Below, piece by piece: positions 1-5,203 of a stretch of DNA of 6,059 bases. The translations under genes and the position numbers were made by a program. Positions within the stretch are counted from its first letter, which is position 1; each line of letters starts with the position of its first letter. The stretch covers positions 1-6,059 of the forward strand of contig JALUFI010000040.1 of NCBI GenBank assembly GCA_027043685.1, in the 5' to 3' direction. The stretch is from Pyrodictiaceae archaeon (lineage in GTDB: Archaea; Thermoproteota; Thermoprotei_A; Sulfolobales; Pyrodictiaceae). A model generated the notes under the pieces. The model saw only the letters and a program-made list of their open reading frames with translations, did not search any database and was not told the origin of the DNA.

Positions 1-1
1 A

Positions 2-721
2 GTCTACACTGCGAGGAGGCTACGCGAGAACCCCCTGAGCCCCAGGGCCCAGCGCCACTTCGTGGAGTGGTGGAGGATGCTCGCAGAGGCGCTCCGGGGC
101 GAGCCCCCGCGGCTCGCCTACGAGCTGCTCATCGAGACCAGCGGCGGGCTCCGCGACAAACCGGGCCTCGTCAACCGGCTCTACAACGAGGCACTGGCAG
201 CCATACGGAGCGTCGATCCCCACCGTGTCGTCATAGTAACGGCGCCGGCTAACCGGAGCAGCCCCTTCAGCCTCCCCCTCCTCCGCCTCCCACACGACCC
301 CTGGCTTGCAGCGGAGTGGCACATCTACGCCGGAGGCCCCCGGCCAGGCCCCCACCCAGTCTACAACGCCACCCTGATACGCGAGGCAGCCGGCTTCGCC
401 GCGAACTGGAGCAGGGAGACTGGGATACCGGTCTGGATGGGAGCCTGGAGGCCGAACCGCTACCCACGTGCAGCGATGAAGCACGCGCCCAGGCTCCCCG
501 ACGGGGCACCAGCCGGCATCTTCCCTGTCAAGGAAGTGGTCAACTTCACAAGGCTCATGACCGGGACGCTCTGCCGCAGCGGCATACCCTTCGCGGTCAA
601 CGCTGACACGAAGTTCTTCGACTACCAGGGGCTGCGCTGGTACCCCAGCCAGGAGCCTCTGCTCCGCATTATCCTCTCCGGCCGCTGCGCGCCGAGGCCC
701 TGGCTCCAGGGGCGCCGCTGA
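2..721 (+). CDS. Glycoside hydrolase family 5-like protein, C-terminal part (5' end off the window), nucleophile position altered
   Basis: The frame is open from the left edge to a TGA at 719-721, giving about 239 residues; the N-terminal part of the gene is missing. Known of the family: GH5 enzymes are (beta/alpha)8 barrels that cut beta-glycans with two catalytic Glu residues. Seen here: a helix FVEWWRMLAEAL followed by LAYELLIETSG, which matches the GH5 pattern ending in the acid/base motif (usually NEP; here IET, Glu at 134-136). The next stretch, NRLYNEALAAIRSVDPHRVVIV, fits the following helix and strand. EWHIY at 314-328 fits the conserved His/Tyr strand. IPVWMGAW at 425-448 falls where GEFG normally carries the nucleophile Glu; here it is Ala (443-445). 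The C-terminal PFAVNADTKFFDYQGLRWYP resembles the last barrel strand. Four N-X-S/T sequons suggest export, but any signal peptide would lie outside the window. Family assignment is fairly good; activity and substrate are unknown. Confidence 0.62.
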   Translation, partial: VYTARRLRENPLSPRAQRHFVEWWRMLAEALRGEPPRLAYELLIETSGGLRDKPGLVNRLYNEALAAIRSVDPHRVVIVTAPANRSSPFSLPLLRLPHDPWLAAEWHIYAGGPRPGPHPVYNATLIREAAGFAANWSRETGIPVWMGAWRPNRYPRAAMKHAPRLPDGAPAGIFPVKEVVNFTRLMTGTLCRSGIPFAVNADTKFFDYQGLRWYPSQEPLLRIILSGRCAPRPWLQGRR

Positions 722-754
722 GCCCCTCTTCCGCCCTCCGGGGAGGCAAGCCGC

Positions 755-760
755 TTATAG
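755..760 (+). promoter_or_regulatory. TATA-box candidate for the L10e gene
   Basis: TTATAG lies in the short gap after the GH5-like gene and stands out in GC-rich surroundings. An archaeal box A here would place transcription start near 782-785, giving a leader of about 45 nt before the GTG at 829. A second AT-rich candidate, TATAT at 784-788, would give a start near 811-813, just upstream of the GGAGG, and cannot be excluded. No clear BRE (purine-rich element upstream of box A) is visible. Confidence 0.45.
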
Positions 761-814
761 CCCAGTTGTGGAGCCCTGGCCCCTATATCCACGGGCAAGG
801 CCCGCATCGCTCGT

Positions 815-819
815 GGAGG
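815..819 (+). promoter_or_regulatory. Shine-Dalgarno site of the L10e gene
   Basis: GGAGG ends 9 nt before the GTG at 829. It supports this start over the in-frame upstream TTG at 766, which would add 21 unconserved residues before the recognisable MPQKPARCY terminus. Confidence 0.65.
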
Positions 820-828
820 CTGGTCGCC

Positions 829-1371
829 GTGCCCCAGAAGCCGGCGAGGTGCTACACGAAGAGGCGCTCCAAGGCGTTCTCCGGGCCCCCGTACACCCGG
901 AAGGAGTACATCCACGGCGTGCCCCCGCCCAAGATAATGAAGTTCACCATGGGCAACGTCCACGGCGACTACGACTACGCGGTCGAGGTCTACGTCGAGG
1001 AGAGGGGCCAGATACGCCACAACGCCCTAGAGGCGGCGCGTGTAATGGTGCACAAGTACCTCTCCACCACGATAGGCGACAAGAACTACATGTTCCGCGT
1101 AAGGGTGTACCCGCACCACGTGCTCCGCGAGAACAAGATGATGGCGTTCGCTGGTGCGGACCGTCTACAGGAGGGCATGAGGCAGGCGTTCGGCAAGCCA
1201 GTCGGCACAGCCGCCAGGGTCTACCCGGGCCAGGCGGTGCTGGAGGTCCGGGTGAGGAAGGAGCACCTCGAGCACGCCAAGGAGGCCCTCCGCCGCGGCG
1301 CCTCCAAGCTACCCCTCCCGACGAGGATAAGGATAATCCCGCTCAAGGAGGGCCTCCCGCCCGCCGCCTAG
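829..1371 (+). CDS. rpl10e: Large ribosomal subunit protein L10e (uL16 family)
   Basis: This encodes a 180-residue protein of the archaeal/eukaryotic L10e family (bacterial L16 counterpart), which sits near the peptidyl-transferase and tRNA-binding region of the 50S subunit. Recognisable features are the N-terminal MPQKPARCY, PYTRKEYIHG at residues 21-30, IPK-like PPKIMKF at 33-39, and the conserved block from RVRVYPHHVLRENKM (90-104) through GADRLQEGMRQAFGKPVGTAARV (109-131). Length is typical of crenarchaeal members. The start is GTG with GGAGG 9 nt upstream. The segment TKRRSKAFSG (10-19) before PYTR seems a little longer than I expect for the family, which is an impression from memory. 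The gene is preceded by TATA-like sequences and followed by a 119-nt gap, so it is probably its own transcription unit. The identification is very secure. Confidence 0.96.
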   Translation: MPQKPARCYTKRRSKAFSGPPYTRKEYIHGVPPPKIMKFTMGNVHGDYDYAVEVYVEERGQIRHNALEAARVMVHKYLSTTIGDKNYMFRVRVYPHHVLRENKMMAFAGADRLQEGMRQAFGKPVGTAARVYPGQAVLEVRVRKEHLEHAKEALRRGASKLPLPTRIRIIPLKEGLPPAA

Positions 1372-1377
1372 CAGCCA

Positions 1378-1428
1378 CTTCTTTCCCCTACCTCCGTGGG
1401 GCCGCTCGGCAGCCCTCCTTCCTTCTCC
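1378..1428 (+). terminator. Pyrimidine-rich tracts after L10e, possible transcription termination zone
   Basis: Two uninterrupted pyrimidine runs, 1378-1389 and 1413-1428, follow the L10e stop codon. Archaeal termination commonly uses T-rich stretches on the coding strand, often without a hairpin. These tracts are mixed C/T and not strongly T-rich, so termination here is inferred from position and composition only. No convincing stem-loop was seen. Confidence 0.3.
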
Positions 1429-1467
1429 GCCTTGCGCTGACCCTGTGTACCCCCTCTGTCCCCTACT

Positions 1468-1473
1468 GTTTAG
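1468..1473 (+). promoter_or_regulatory. Weak TATA-like box before dph2
   Basis: GTTTAG is the only box-A-like hexamer seen in the gap before dph2. Its centre is about 20 nt from the TTG at 1491 and 38 nt from the GTG at 1509. Typical archaeal spacing (box centre about 26 nt before transcription start) would put the start near 1496-1498. That fits a nearly leaderless transcript, or a very short leader before GTG 1509. Weak match; tentative. Confidence 0.22.
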
Positions 1474-1490
1474 GCGGCCGGTGCACTGCC

Positions 1491-2525
1491 TTGGACTCTG
1501 GTCTCCGGGTGGAGCTTGGAGGCTACCTCTTCGACCTTGAGCCCCTCCGGGGCGTGGCTCGCCGCTACCCGGGTGGCGTCCTGCTTGAGGCGCCGCAGGG
1601 GCTTGTCCAGTTCCTGCCGGAGCTTGCCCGCGTCGTTGAGAGGCTGTTCGGGGTCGAGGCGAGGTTCCGGCTGGAGCCTAGCTACGGGCTCTGCAGCCTG
1701 GGGCTAAGGGAGGCGGAGGAGCTGGACGCGGCCCTGGTCCACGTGGGGCACGACTTCTACCCCTACCCGCTCTGCCCGGGGAGGAGGTGCCTCTACCGGC
1801 TCCCTGGCCGCGTCGTCCTCGTCCCCGGCGAGTACCTGGGGGGAGACCCGGAGGCCCTCGCGGAGGCTGCCTCGGCTGAGCTGCCGCGCGGCGCGAGGGT
1901 GGTCTTGGCTAGGCCTAGCCAGCACCGCGGCCTCGCCGAGAGGCTCCGGGAGGCGCTGAGGCGCCGCGGGCTGCGCGTCGAGGCCGTTGAGCCTATCGTG
2001 GGCTGCTACTTCGCCAACCTCCTCCGCCACCGGGGCCGCGTCGACGCCTACCTCGTGGCCGCTGGGGGCTGGTTCCATGCCCTGGGCCTGGGCCTCGCGT
2101 TGGCGGGGGAGGGCCCCAGGGTGCTCCGCCTGGACCCCTACACGGGCTCCGTCGAGGACGCGGCCCCCTTGGTCTCGAGGACGCTGGCCAAGCGGTTCTG
2201 GGCGATGCAGCGCTTCACCGAGGCCAGGAGGGTGGCGGTGATAGCTGGCTTGCTCCCCGGCCAGCACCGCCCCGGCATGGTCGAGGCCCTGGTGAGGCTC
2301 CTCCGCCGCAGCGGCAGGGAGGCCGAGGTGGTCTACGCGGAGAGGCTCAGCAGGGAGCTCCTCGACAACCTCAACCCGAGGAGCTACGACGCCTACATAG
2401 TAACCTCCTGCCCCAGGCTAGCGGTGGAGGATCTCGGCGACTACTGGAAACCGGTGCTCACGCCCGGCGAGGCCCTCGTGGTGCTCCTCGAGGGGAGGCC
2501 TAGCCGCTACCTCTTCCCGTGGTAG
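1491..2525 (+). CDS. dph2: 2-(3-amino-3-carboxypropyl)histidine synthase (diphthamide biosynthesis Dph2)
   Basis: Archaeal Dph2 is a radical-SAM-like iron-sulfur enzyme that moves the 3-amino-3-carboxypropyl group of SAM onto the target histidine of elongation factor 2, the first step of diphthamide synthesis. Translated from TTG 1491 it has 344 residues, close to characterised archaeal members. The three cysteines that bind the 4Fe-4S cluster are present: Cys68 (PSYGLCSLG), Cys172 (PIVGCYFANL) and Cys307 (TSCPRLAVED). Also recognisable are LLEAPQGL (31-38), HVGHDFYP (84-91), AAGGWFHALG (190-199), LDPYTG (214-219) and AGLLPGQHRP (252-261). Extra cysteines at 95 and 100 (PLCPGRRC) are not part of the known cluster set. 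The frame stays open far upstream over L10e, but that part is a shadow. Only TTG 1491 and GTG 1509 are plausible starts, and neither has a strong SD. It leads a close-packed run with the methyltransferase and csl4 genes. Confidence 0.93.
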   Translation: MDSGLRVELGGYLFDLEPLRGVARRYPGGVLLEAPQGLVQFLPELARVVERLFGVEARFRLEPSYGLCSLGLREAEELDAALVHVGHDFYPYPLCPGRRCLYRLPGRVVLVPGEYLGGDPEALAEAASAELPRGARVVLARPSQHRGLAERLREALRRRGLRVEAVEPIVGCYFANLLRHRGRVDAYLVAAGGWFHALGLGLALAGEGPRVLRLDPYTGSVEDAAPLVSRTLAKRFWAMQRFTEARRVAVIAGLLPGQHRPGMVEALVRLLRRSGREAEVVYAERLSRELLDNLNPRSYDAYIVTSCPRLAVEDLGDYWKPVLTPGEALVVLLEGRPSRYLFPW

Positions 2526-2551
2526 CAGCGCTGCCCCGCGGGGGCCGCGGC

Positions 2552-3172
2552 ATGAGCCTGCGGAGGCTCGCAGCCCTCCTGGAGAGGGAGGTGCCCCGCC
2601 CGCCTAGGCCGAAGCAGCGGCTCGAGCAGTACCGCACCCCGCCGGAGATAGCCCTGGAGATGGCCTCACGGCTCCCCCACTGCTGCCGCGTAGTCCTCGA
2701 CCTGGGCTCCGGCACCGGCATGATAGCCTACGCGGCCAGCCTCCTCCGCGGCGACTACGTGGTGGCCGTCGACATCGACGCGGAGCAGCTGGAGGCGGCG
2801 CGGGGGAGCAGCCTCCACGCAAGGCTCCTCGTGGACCACGTGCAGGCAGACGCCGCCCACCTCCCCCTCCGCCCCGCGAGGGGGCTCTGCGTGGCCCAGA
2901 ACCCGCCCTTCGGCACCAAGAGGAGGGGCGCCGACCGCGTCTTCGTCGAGGCCGCTGCGGGGCTCGGCGCGGAGGCGGTGGAGAGCCTCCACCTCTACAG
3001 CGACGCGGCGCACGCCTTCCTGGAGAAGCTCTACCAGGGCCTCGGCTACGAGCTGGCAGCTGTGGAGGCCCTCAGGTTCCCCATCCCCGCCATGTACAGG
3101 GGGCACGTGAAAAGGGTTCATTACGCCCTCGTGCTCCTCGTCTCGGCGAGGAGGAGGGGAGCGAGGTGCTAG
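2552..3172 (+). CDS. METTL5-family SAM-dependent methyltransferase (probable rRNA N6-adenine methylase)
   Basis: This is a 206-residue class I methyltransferase. Visible motifs are RLEQYRTPPEIA (23-34), the family's N-terminal signature; SAM-binding motif I DLGSGTG (50-56); acidic loop VDID (73-76); catalytic NPPFGTKRRGAD (117-128), with NPPF typical of enzymes that methylate an exocyclic amine; SLH (145-147); and a C-terminal IPAMYRGHVKRVHYALVLLV resembling the METTL5 tail. Human METTL5 makes m6A in helix 44 of 18S rRNA, and an equivalent 16S rRNA target here is inference. I chose ATG 2552 because the distance to LEQY then matches METTL5. The alternative GTG 2519 overlaps the dph2 stop but adds 11 residues lacking family resemblance and has no SD at suitable spacing. 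It lies 26 nt after dph2 and overlaps csl4 by 7 nt, so co-transcription is likely. Confidence 0.88.
   Translation: MSLRRLAALLEREVPRPPRPKQRLEQYRTPPEIALEMASRLPHCCRVVLDLGSGTGMIAYAASLLRGDYVVAVDIDAEQLEAARGSSLHARLLVDHVQADAAHLPLRPARGLCVAQNPPFGTKRRGADRVFVEAAAGLGAEAVESLHLYSDAAHAFLEKLYQGLGYELAAVEALRFPIPAMYRGHVKRVHYALVLLVSARRRGARC
3151..3157 (+). promoter_or_regulatory. Shine-Dalgarno site of csl4, inside the methyltransferase gene
   Basis: GAGGAGG ends 8 nt before the GTG at 3166 and lies in the last codons of the methyltransferase gene. It fixes the csl4 start at the overlap GTGCTAG, where the start codon lies one base before the preceding TAG stop. This arrangement favours translational coupling. 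Confidence 0.65.
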
Positions 3173-3789
3173 CCGAGGCGCAGCAGCTGCCGCCGCTGAG
3201 CGAGCTGCCGGGCCGCCGCGTCTACCCGGGCGACCCGCTCTGCACCATAGAGGAGTTCATCCCCGGCGACGGAGTCTACGTGGACGAGCAGGGAGTCGTG
3301 AGGGCGGCTAGGGTCGGCGTGGTCGAGCTGGACATGGTTCAGCGGAGGATAAGCGTCCGGCCCATCCAGGCCGCGAAGCCCAGGCTGCCGCGCCGCGGAG
3401 CCCCGGTCTACGCGCTCGTGCTCAACATGCCGCGCGAGGACCTAGCAATAGTCAAGATATTCGCGGACGAGCGAATGATACCCTACAACGGGTTCTTCAC
3501 CGCGGTGCTCCACATCTCCCAGGCGTCGGACAGGATGCTGAAGAGCATCTACGACGCGGTCCGGCCGGGCGACATAATAAGGGCGACCCTCCTCACCGGC
3601 GCCGCCCCCTACGTAGTCTCCACGAGGAGGCCCCAGGACGGCGTAATCTACGCCCACTGCTCGGTCTGCGGCACCCCGCTGGTCAAGGTGCTGGGCAAGC
3701 AGCTCCTCGTCTGCCCCAAGTGCGGCAACGAGGAGCCCCGCAAGGTCTCACCCTACTACGTGCTCACCGAGAAGAGGAGGCACCGCTAG
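3166..3789 (+). CDS. csl4: Exosome complex RNA-binding protein Csl4
   Basis: Csl4 is one of the two RNA-binding cap proteins of the archaeal exosome, placed over the Rrp41-Rrp42 ring, which degrades and tails RNA 3' to 5'. The protein has 207 residues in the family order. An N-terminal domain carries VYPGDPLCTIEEFIPGDGVYVDEQGVVRA (about 19-47). A central S1 RNA-binding domain (about 78-145) contains VLHISQAS (114-121) and VRPGDIIRATLL (132-143). A C-terminal zinc ribbon has CSVC (165-168) and CPKC (183-186), so all four metal ligands are intact. The GTG start overlaps the methyltransferase stop by 7 nt and has a strong SD 8 nt upstream. It is the last gene of the dph2 run, followed by a GC hairpin and a 68-nt gap. 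Identification is secure. Confidence 0.95.
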   Translation: MLAEAQQLPPLSELPGRRVYPGDPLCTIEEFIPGDGVYVDEQGVVRAARVGVVELDMVQRRISVRPIQAAKPRLPRRGAPVYALVLNMPREDLAIVKIFADERMIPYNGFFTAVLHISQASDRMLKSIYDAVRPGDIIRATLLTGAAPYVVSTRRPQDGVIYAHCSVCGTPLVKVLGKQLLVCPKCGNEEPRKVSPYYVLTEKRRHR

Positions 3790-3790
3790 A

Positions 3791-3813
3791 CCCGCCTCCC
3801 CGGGCGGGGGAGG
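3791..3813 (+). repeat. GC-rich inverted repeat just after csl4
   Basis: Two mutually exclusive stems can form here: 3791-3796 (CCCGCC) with 3803-3808 (GGCGGG), or 3795-3801 (CCTCCCC) with 3807-3813 (GGGGAGG). No T-run follows, so it does not look like an intrinsic terminator. It may be an mRNA 3'-end structure, or chance in such GC-rich DNA. Confidence 0.35.
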
Positions 3814-3824
3814 AGCGCCACGGC

Positions 3825-3838
3825 ATAACTGAATAACA
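3825..3838 (+). promoter_or_regulatory. AT-rich patch, possible promoter of the DUF2067-rpoL run
   Basis: Eleven of these 14 bases are A or T, a clear local contrast in this GC-rich window and the only such patch between csl4 and the next gene. There is no canonical TTTAWA box. If the TBP site is near 3832, transcription would start close to the TTG at 3858, giving a leaderless message. A partial SD, GGGAG at 3844-3848, lies 9 nt before the TTG and would instead suit a leadered or read-through transcript. Confidence 0.3.
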
Positions 3839-3857
3839 GGTTAGGGAGAGACGGGCC

Positions 3858-4550
3858 TTGCCGCGCGTCATCAAGACAAGGCTCTTCGTAGTCAACGTGC
3901 CCCCTGGTATACCGGTGGAGAAGATATACGAGCGCCTGGCCTCAGCCCTTAGGAGCGGCTATGCGGAGATAAGCATCAAGGGAGGCAAGGCCTACATAAC
4001 TGTCTCCGGCACTGACTCCCAGATAAGAGAGACATGGGCAAGCATAAAGAACGCCCTCACCCAGCTCTGGAGCCTCCACCGCCTCCTAACCAGCCACGAG
4101 GCGCCCGTCGAGGCCATCGTGAGGGAGGCTGGCCGCACCTTCCCGCCCGAGGCCCTGGTGGAGGCGCTCCGGCTCCGCGGCTACCGCGCCGAGCTGAGCA
4201 GCGACAAGGAGGTCATCTACACCGACGCCCCGCCCGACCTAGTGATAAGCCTCGCCAGGGCCATAGCTGAGGCTATGGATGAGATGAGGTTCAGGGTAAA
4301 GGGCACTGCGGCGAAGAGGATGATAGCCGCCCTGGCAGCCGGCCTCGGGGTCGACGTGGAGACCGTGATAGAGTACGGGCTCCGCTCCAGGGTGCTCGTC
4401 GAGGCGGAGGACGGGGTGAGGCTCCGCGAGGAGTGGCGCCGGGGGCTCCGGAAGCTGGCGCTAGCCCTTAAGGGGCCCGAGGCGCTGCCGGGCCTGGAGC
4501 AGGAGGAGGGTGGGCGGAGTGGCGAAGATGAAGCTGCTGAAGAGGACTGA
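3858..4550 (+). CDS. DUF2067-like archaeal protein of unknown function
   Basis: This encodes a 230-residue soluble protein with no signal peptide or membrane segment. I place it in the DUF2067 family from its length, N-terminal pattern and position between csl4 and rpoL, an arrangement I recall from crenarchaea; a profile search is needed to confirm. The N-terminus (TRLFVVNVPPGIPVEKIYERLASALRSG, then AEISIKGGKAYITVSG) reads as strand-helix-strand-strand, reminiscent of small RNA-binding or KH/RRM-like modules. A helical middle, a second alpha/beta segment (RGYRAELSSDKEVIYTDAP) and a helical region ending EEWRRGLRKLALALKG follow. The last 17 residues form a very acidic tail. The start is TTG 3858, with GGGAG 9 nt upstream. 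The tail region overlaps the rpoL ribosome-binding site and start, suggesting coupled expression. A role in RNA metabolism or transcription is inference from neighbours only. Confidence 0.8.
   Translation: MPRVIKTRLFVVNVPPGIPVEKIYERLASALRSGYAEISIKGGKAYITVSGTDSQIRETWASIKNALTQLWSLHRLLTSHEAPVEAIVREAGRTFPPEALVEALRLRGYRAELSSDKEVIYTDAPPDLVISLARAIAEAMDEMRFRVKGTAAKRMIAALAAGLGVDVETVIEYGLRSRVLVEAEDGVRLREEWRRGLRKLALALKGPEALPGLEQEEGGRSGEDEAAEED
4501..4510 (+). promoter_or_regulatory. Shine-Dalgarno site of rpoL within the DUF2067-like coding sequence
   Basis: AGGAGGAGGG is a long purine stretch with two overlapping GGAGG copies, ending 8-9 nt before the GTG at 4519. In the overlapping gene the same bases help encode the acidic Gln-Glu-Glu-Gly tail. 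A further GGAG at 4516-4519 sits 8 nt before the ATG at 4528, so that start is also possible. Confidence 0.6.
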
Positions 4551-4821
4551 CCGCACGGTCGAGATAGAGCTTGTCGGCGAGGACCACACGATAGCCAACC
4601 TCATAGCCAAGTACGCGATAAAGAAGCCCGGCGTGGTCTACTCCTCCTACATAATCTCGCACCCCTTGGTCGGCAACCCCGTGATAGTGATAAGCACCGA
4701 CGGCTCCAGGGACCCCCTGGACGTGGTGGAGGAGACGCTCCGCGACATCCTACGCGACACCGAGGAGTTCACGAAGGCGCTCCAGGAGGCCCTCGAGAAG
4801 GGGGCCCGCTGTGAAGCCTGA
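4519..4821 (+). CDS. rpoL: DNA-directed RNA polymerase subunit L (Rpb11 homologue)
   Basis: RpoL pairs with subunit D, an alpha-subunit-like dimer, to nucleate assembly of archaeal RNA polymerase. The reading has 100 residues from GTG 4519. Family marks are VEIELVGEDHTIANLIAKYA (14-33), with the hallmark GEDHT, followed by PGVVYSSYIISHPLVGNPVIVISTDG (37-62) and a DPLDVVEETLRDI helix (65-77), then a C-terminal helix. Candidate starts are GTG 4510, GTG 4519 and ATG 4528. I prefer 4519 for the strong AGGAGGAGGG upstream, but ATG 4528 gives an equally family-like N-terminus. The gene begins 32 nt inside the DUF2067-like gene, and its 3' end overlaps the next gene by 11 nt. Identification is secure; the exact start is not. 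Confidence 0.94.
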   Translation: MAKMKLLKRTDRTVEIELVGEDHTIANLIAKYAIKKPGVVYSSYIISHPLVGNPVIVISTDGSRDPLDVVEETLRDILRDTEEFTKALQEALEKGARCEA

Positions 4822-5203
4822 AGCCCGGCTCCTCATCGCCAGGCGCTGCAGCTGGGGCACCCTCTTCCTCGTAACCCGTGGCCCCAGCCGCGTTGAGCAC
4901 GTCCTACCCGCACCCGGCGCGGAGCCGGCTGAGGCCGTGCAGCTGGTCCGCGGGCAGGGCTTCAGCAGGGAGCTGCGCGCAGCCCACCCCCAGGGGGTCG
5001 CGGAGGCCCTCGGGCTCCCCCACGTGGAGCCCTGGAAGCTGCTGGGGCCCTGCACGGGCTGCGTGGAGGCGCTCGCGGAGACGCTCTGCGCCGAGCTGGG
5101 GAGAATCCTCTCGCCCGGCAAGCATGCGGGCCCGCGCGTAAAAGAGGGCCCAGGAGACCCCCCGGGGAGCCCGGGGCTGACCCGGAGTGGTGGAGACCGC
5201 TAG
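4811..5203 (+). CDS. Unrecognised 130-residue protein between rpoL and the PTP-like gene
   Basis: I do not recognise this protein. The GTG start lies 11 nt inside rpoL, with a weak purine-rich AAGGGGG run upstream, and the TAG is 17 nt inside the next gene. It begins with a likely strand pair (ARLLIARRCSWGTLFLVTRG, 5-24), then VEHVLP. Two amphipathic helices follow, one around AEAVQLVRGQGFSRELR and one around CVEALAETLCAELGRIL (84-100). A CTGC pair at residues 81-84 with further Cys13 and Cys93 could bind metal or form a disulfide, but there is no complete zinc-ribbon pattern. The last 30 residues are Gly/Pro-rich and probably disordered. No signal peptide or membrane helix is visible. Its tight packing with rpoL and lack of a better competing frame argue that it is a real gene; small size and GC-driven open frames keep some doubt. 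Confidence 0.68.
   Translation: MKPEARLLIARRCSWGTLFLVTRGPSRVEHVLPAPGAEPAEAVQLVRGQGFSRELRAAHPQGVAEALGLPHVEPWKLLGPCTGCVEALAETLCAELGRILSPGKHAGPRVKEGPGDPPGSPGLTRSGGDR

Noticed and set aside
735..746. CCTCC/GGAGG hairpin after the GH5-like gene
   Set aside because: The loop would be only two bases and there is no T-run; most likely chance in GC-rich sequence.
766..828. Upstream TTG start for L10e
   Set aside because: It would add 21 residues before the conserved MPQKPARCY terminus, and the GGAGG at 815-819 is correctly placed for the GTG at 829.
768..1490. Long upstream extension of the dph2 reading frame across the L10e gene
   Set aside because: The stretch is an alternative frame of L10e, is Arg/Pro/Gly-rich and low in complexity, and has no Dph2 similarity. 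Dph2 resemblance begins only after 1491.
1430..1490. Possible C/D box guide RNA in the gap before dph2
   Set aside because: A CTGA is present at 1437-1440, but no RTGATGA C box or internal C'/D' pair was found nearby.
1704..2267. Long minus-strand open frame opposite dph2
   Set aside because: It lies wholly over a well-identified gene. Antisense open frames are expected in DNA with such high third-position GC, and the translation is Arg/Pro/Gly-rich without family features.
2666..3121. Minus-strand open frame opposite the methyltransferase
   Set aside because: It is a shadow of the NPPF methyltransferase gene with no plausible motif or ribosome-binding site.
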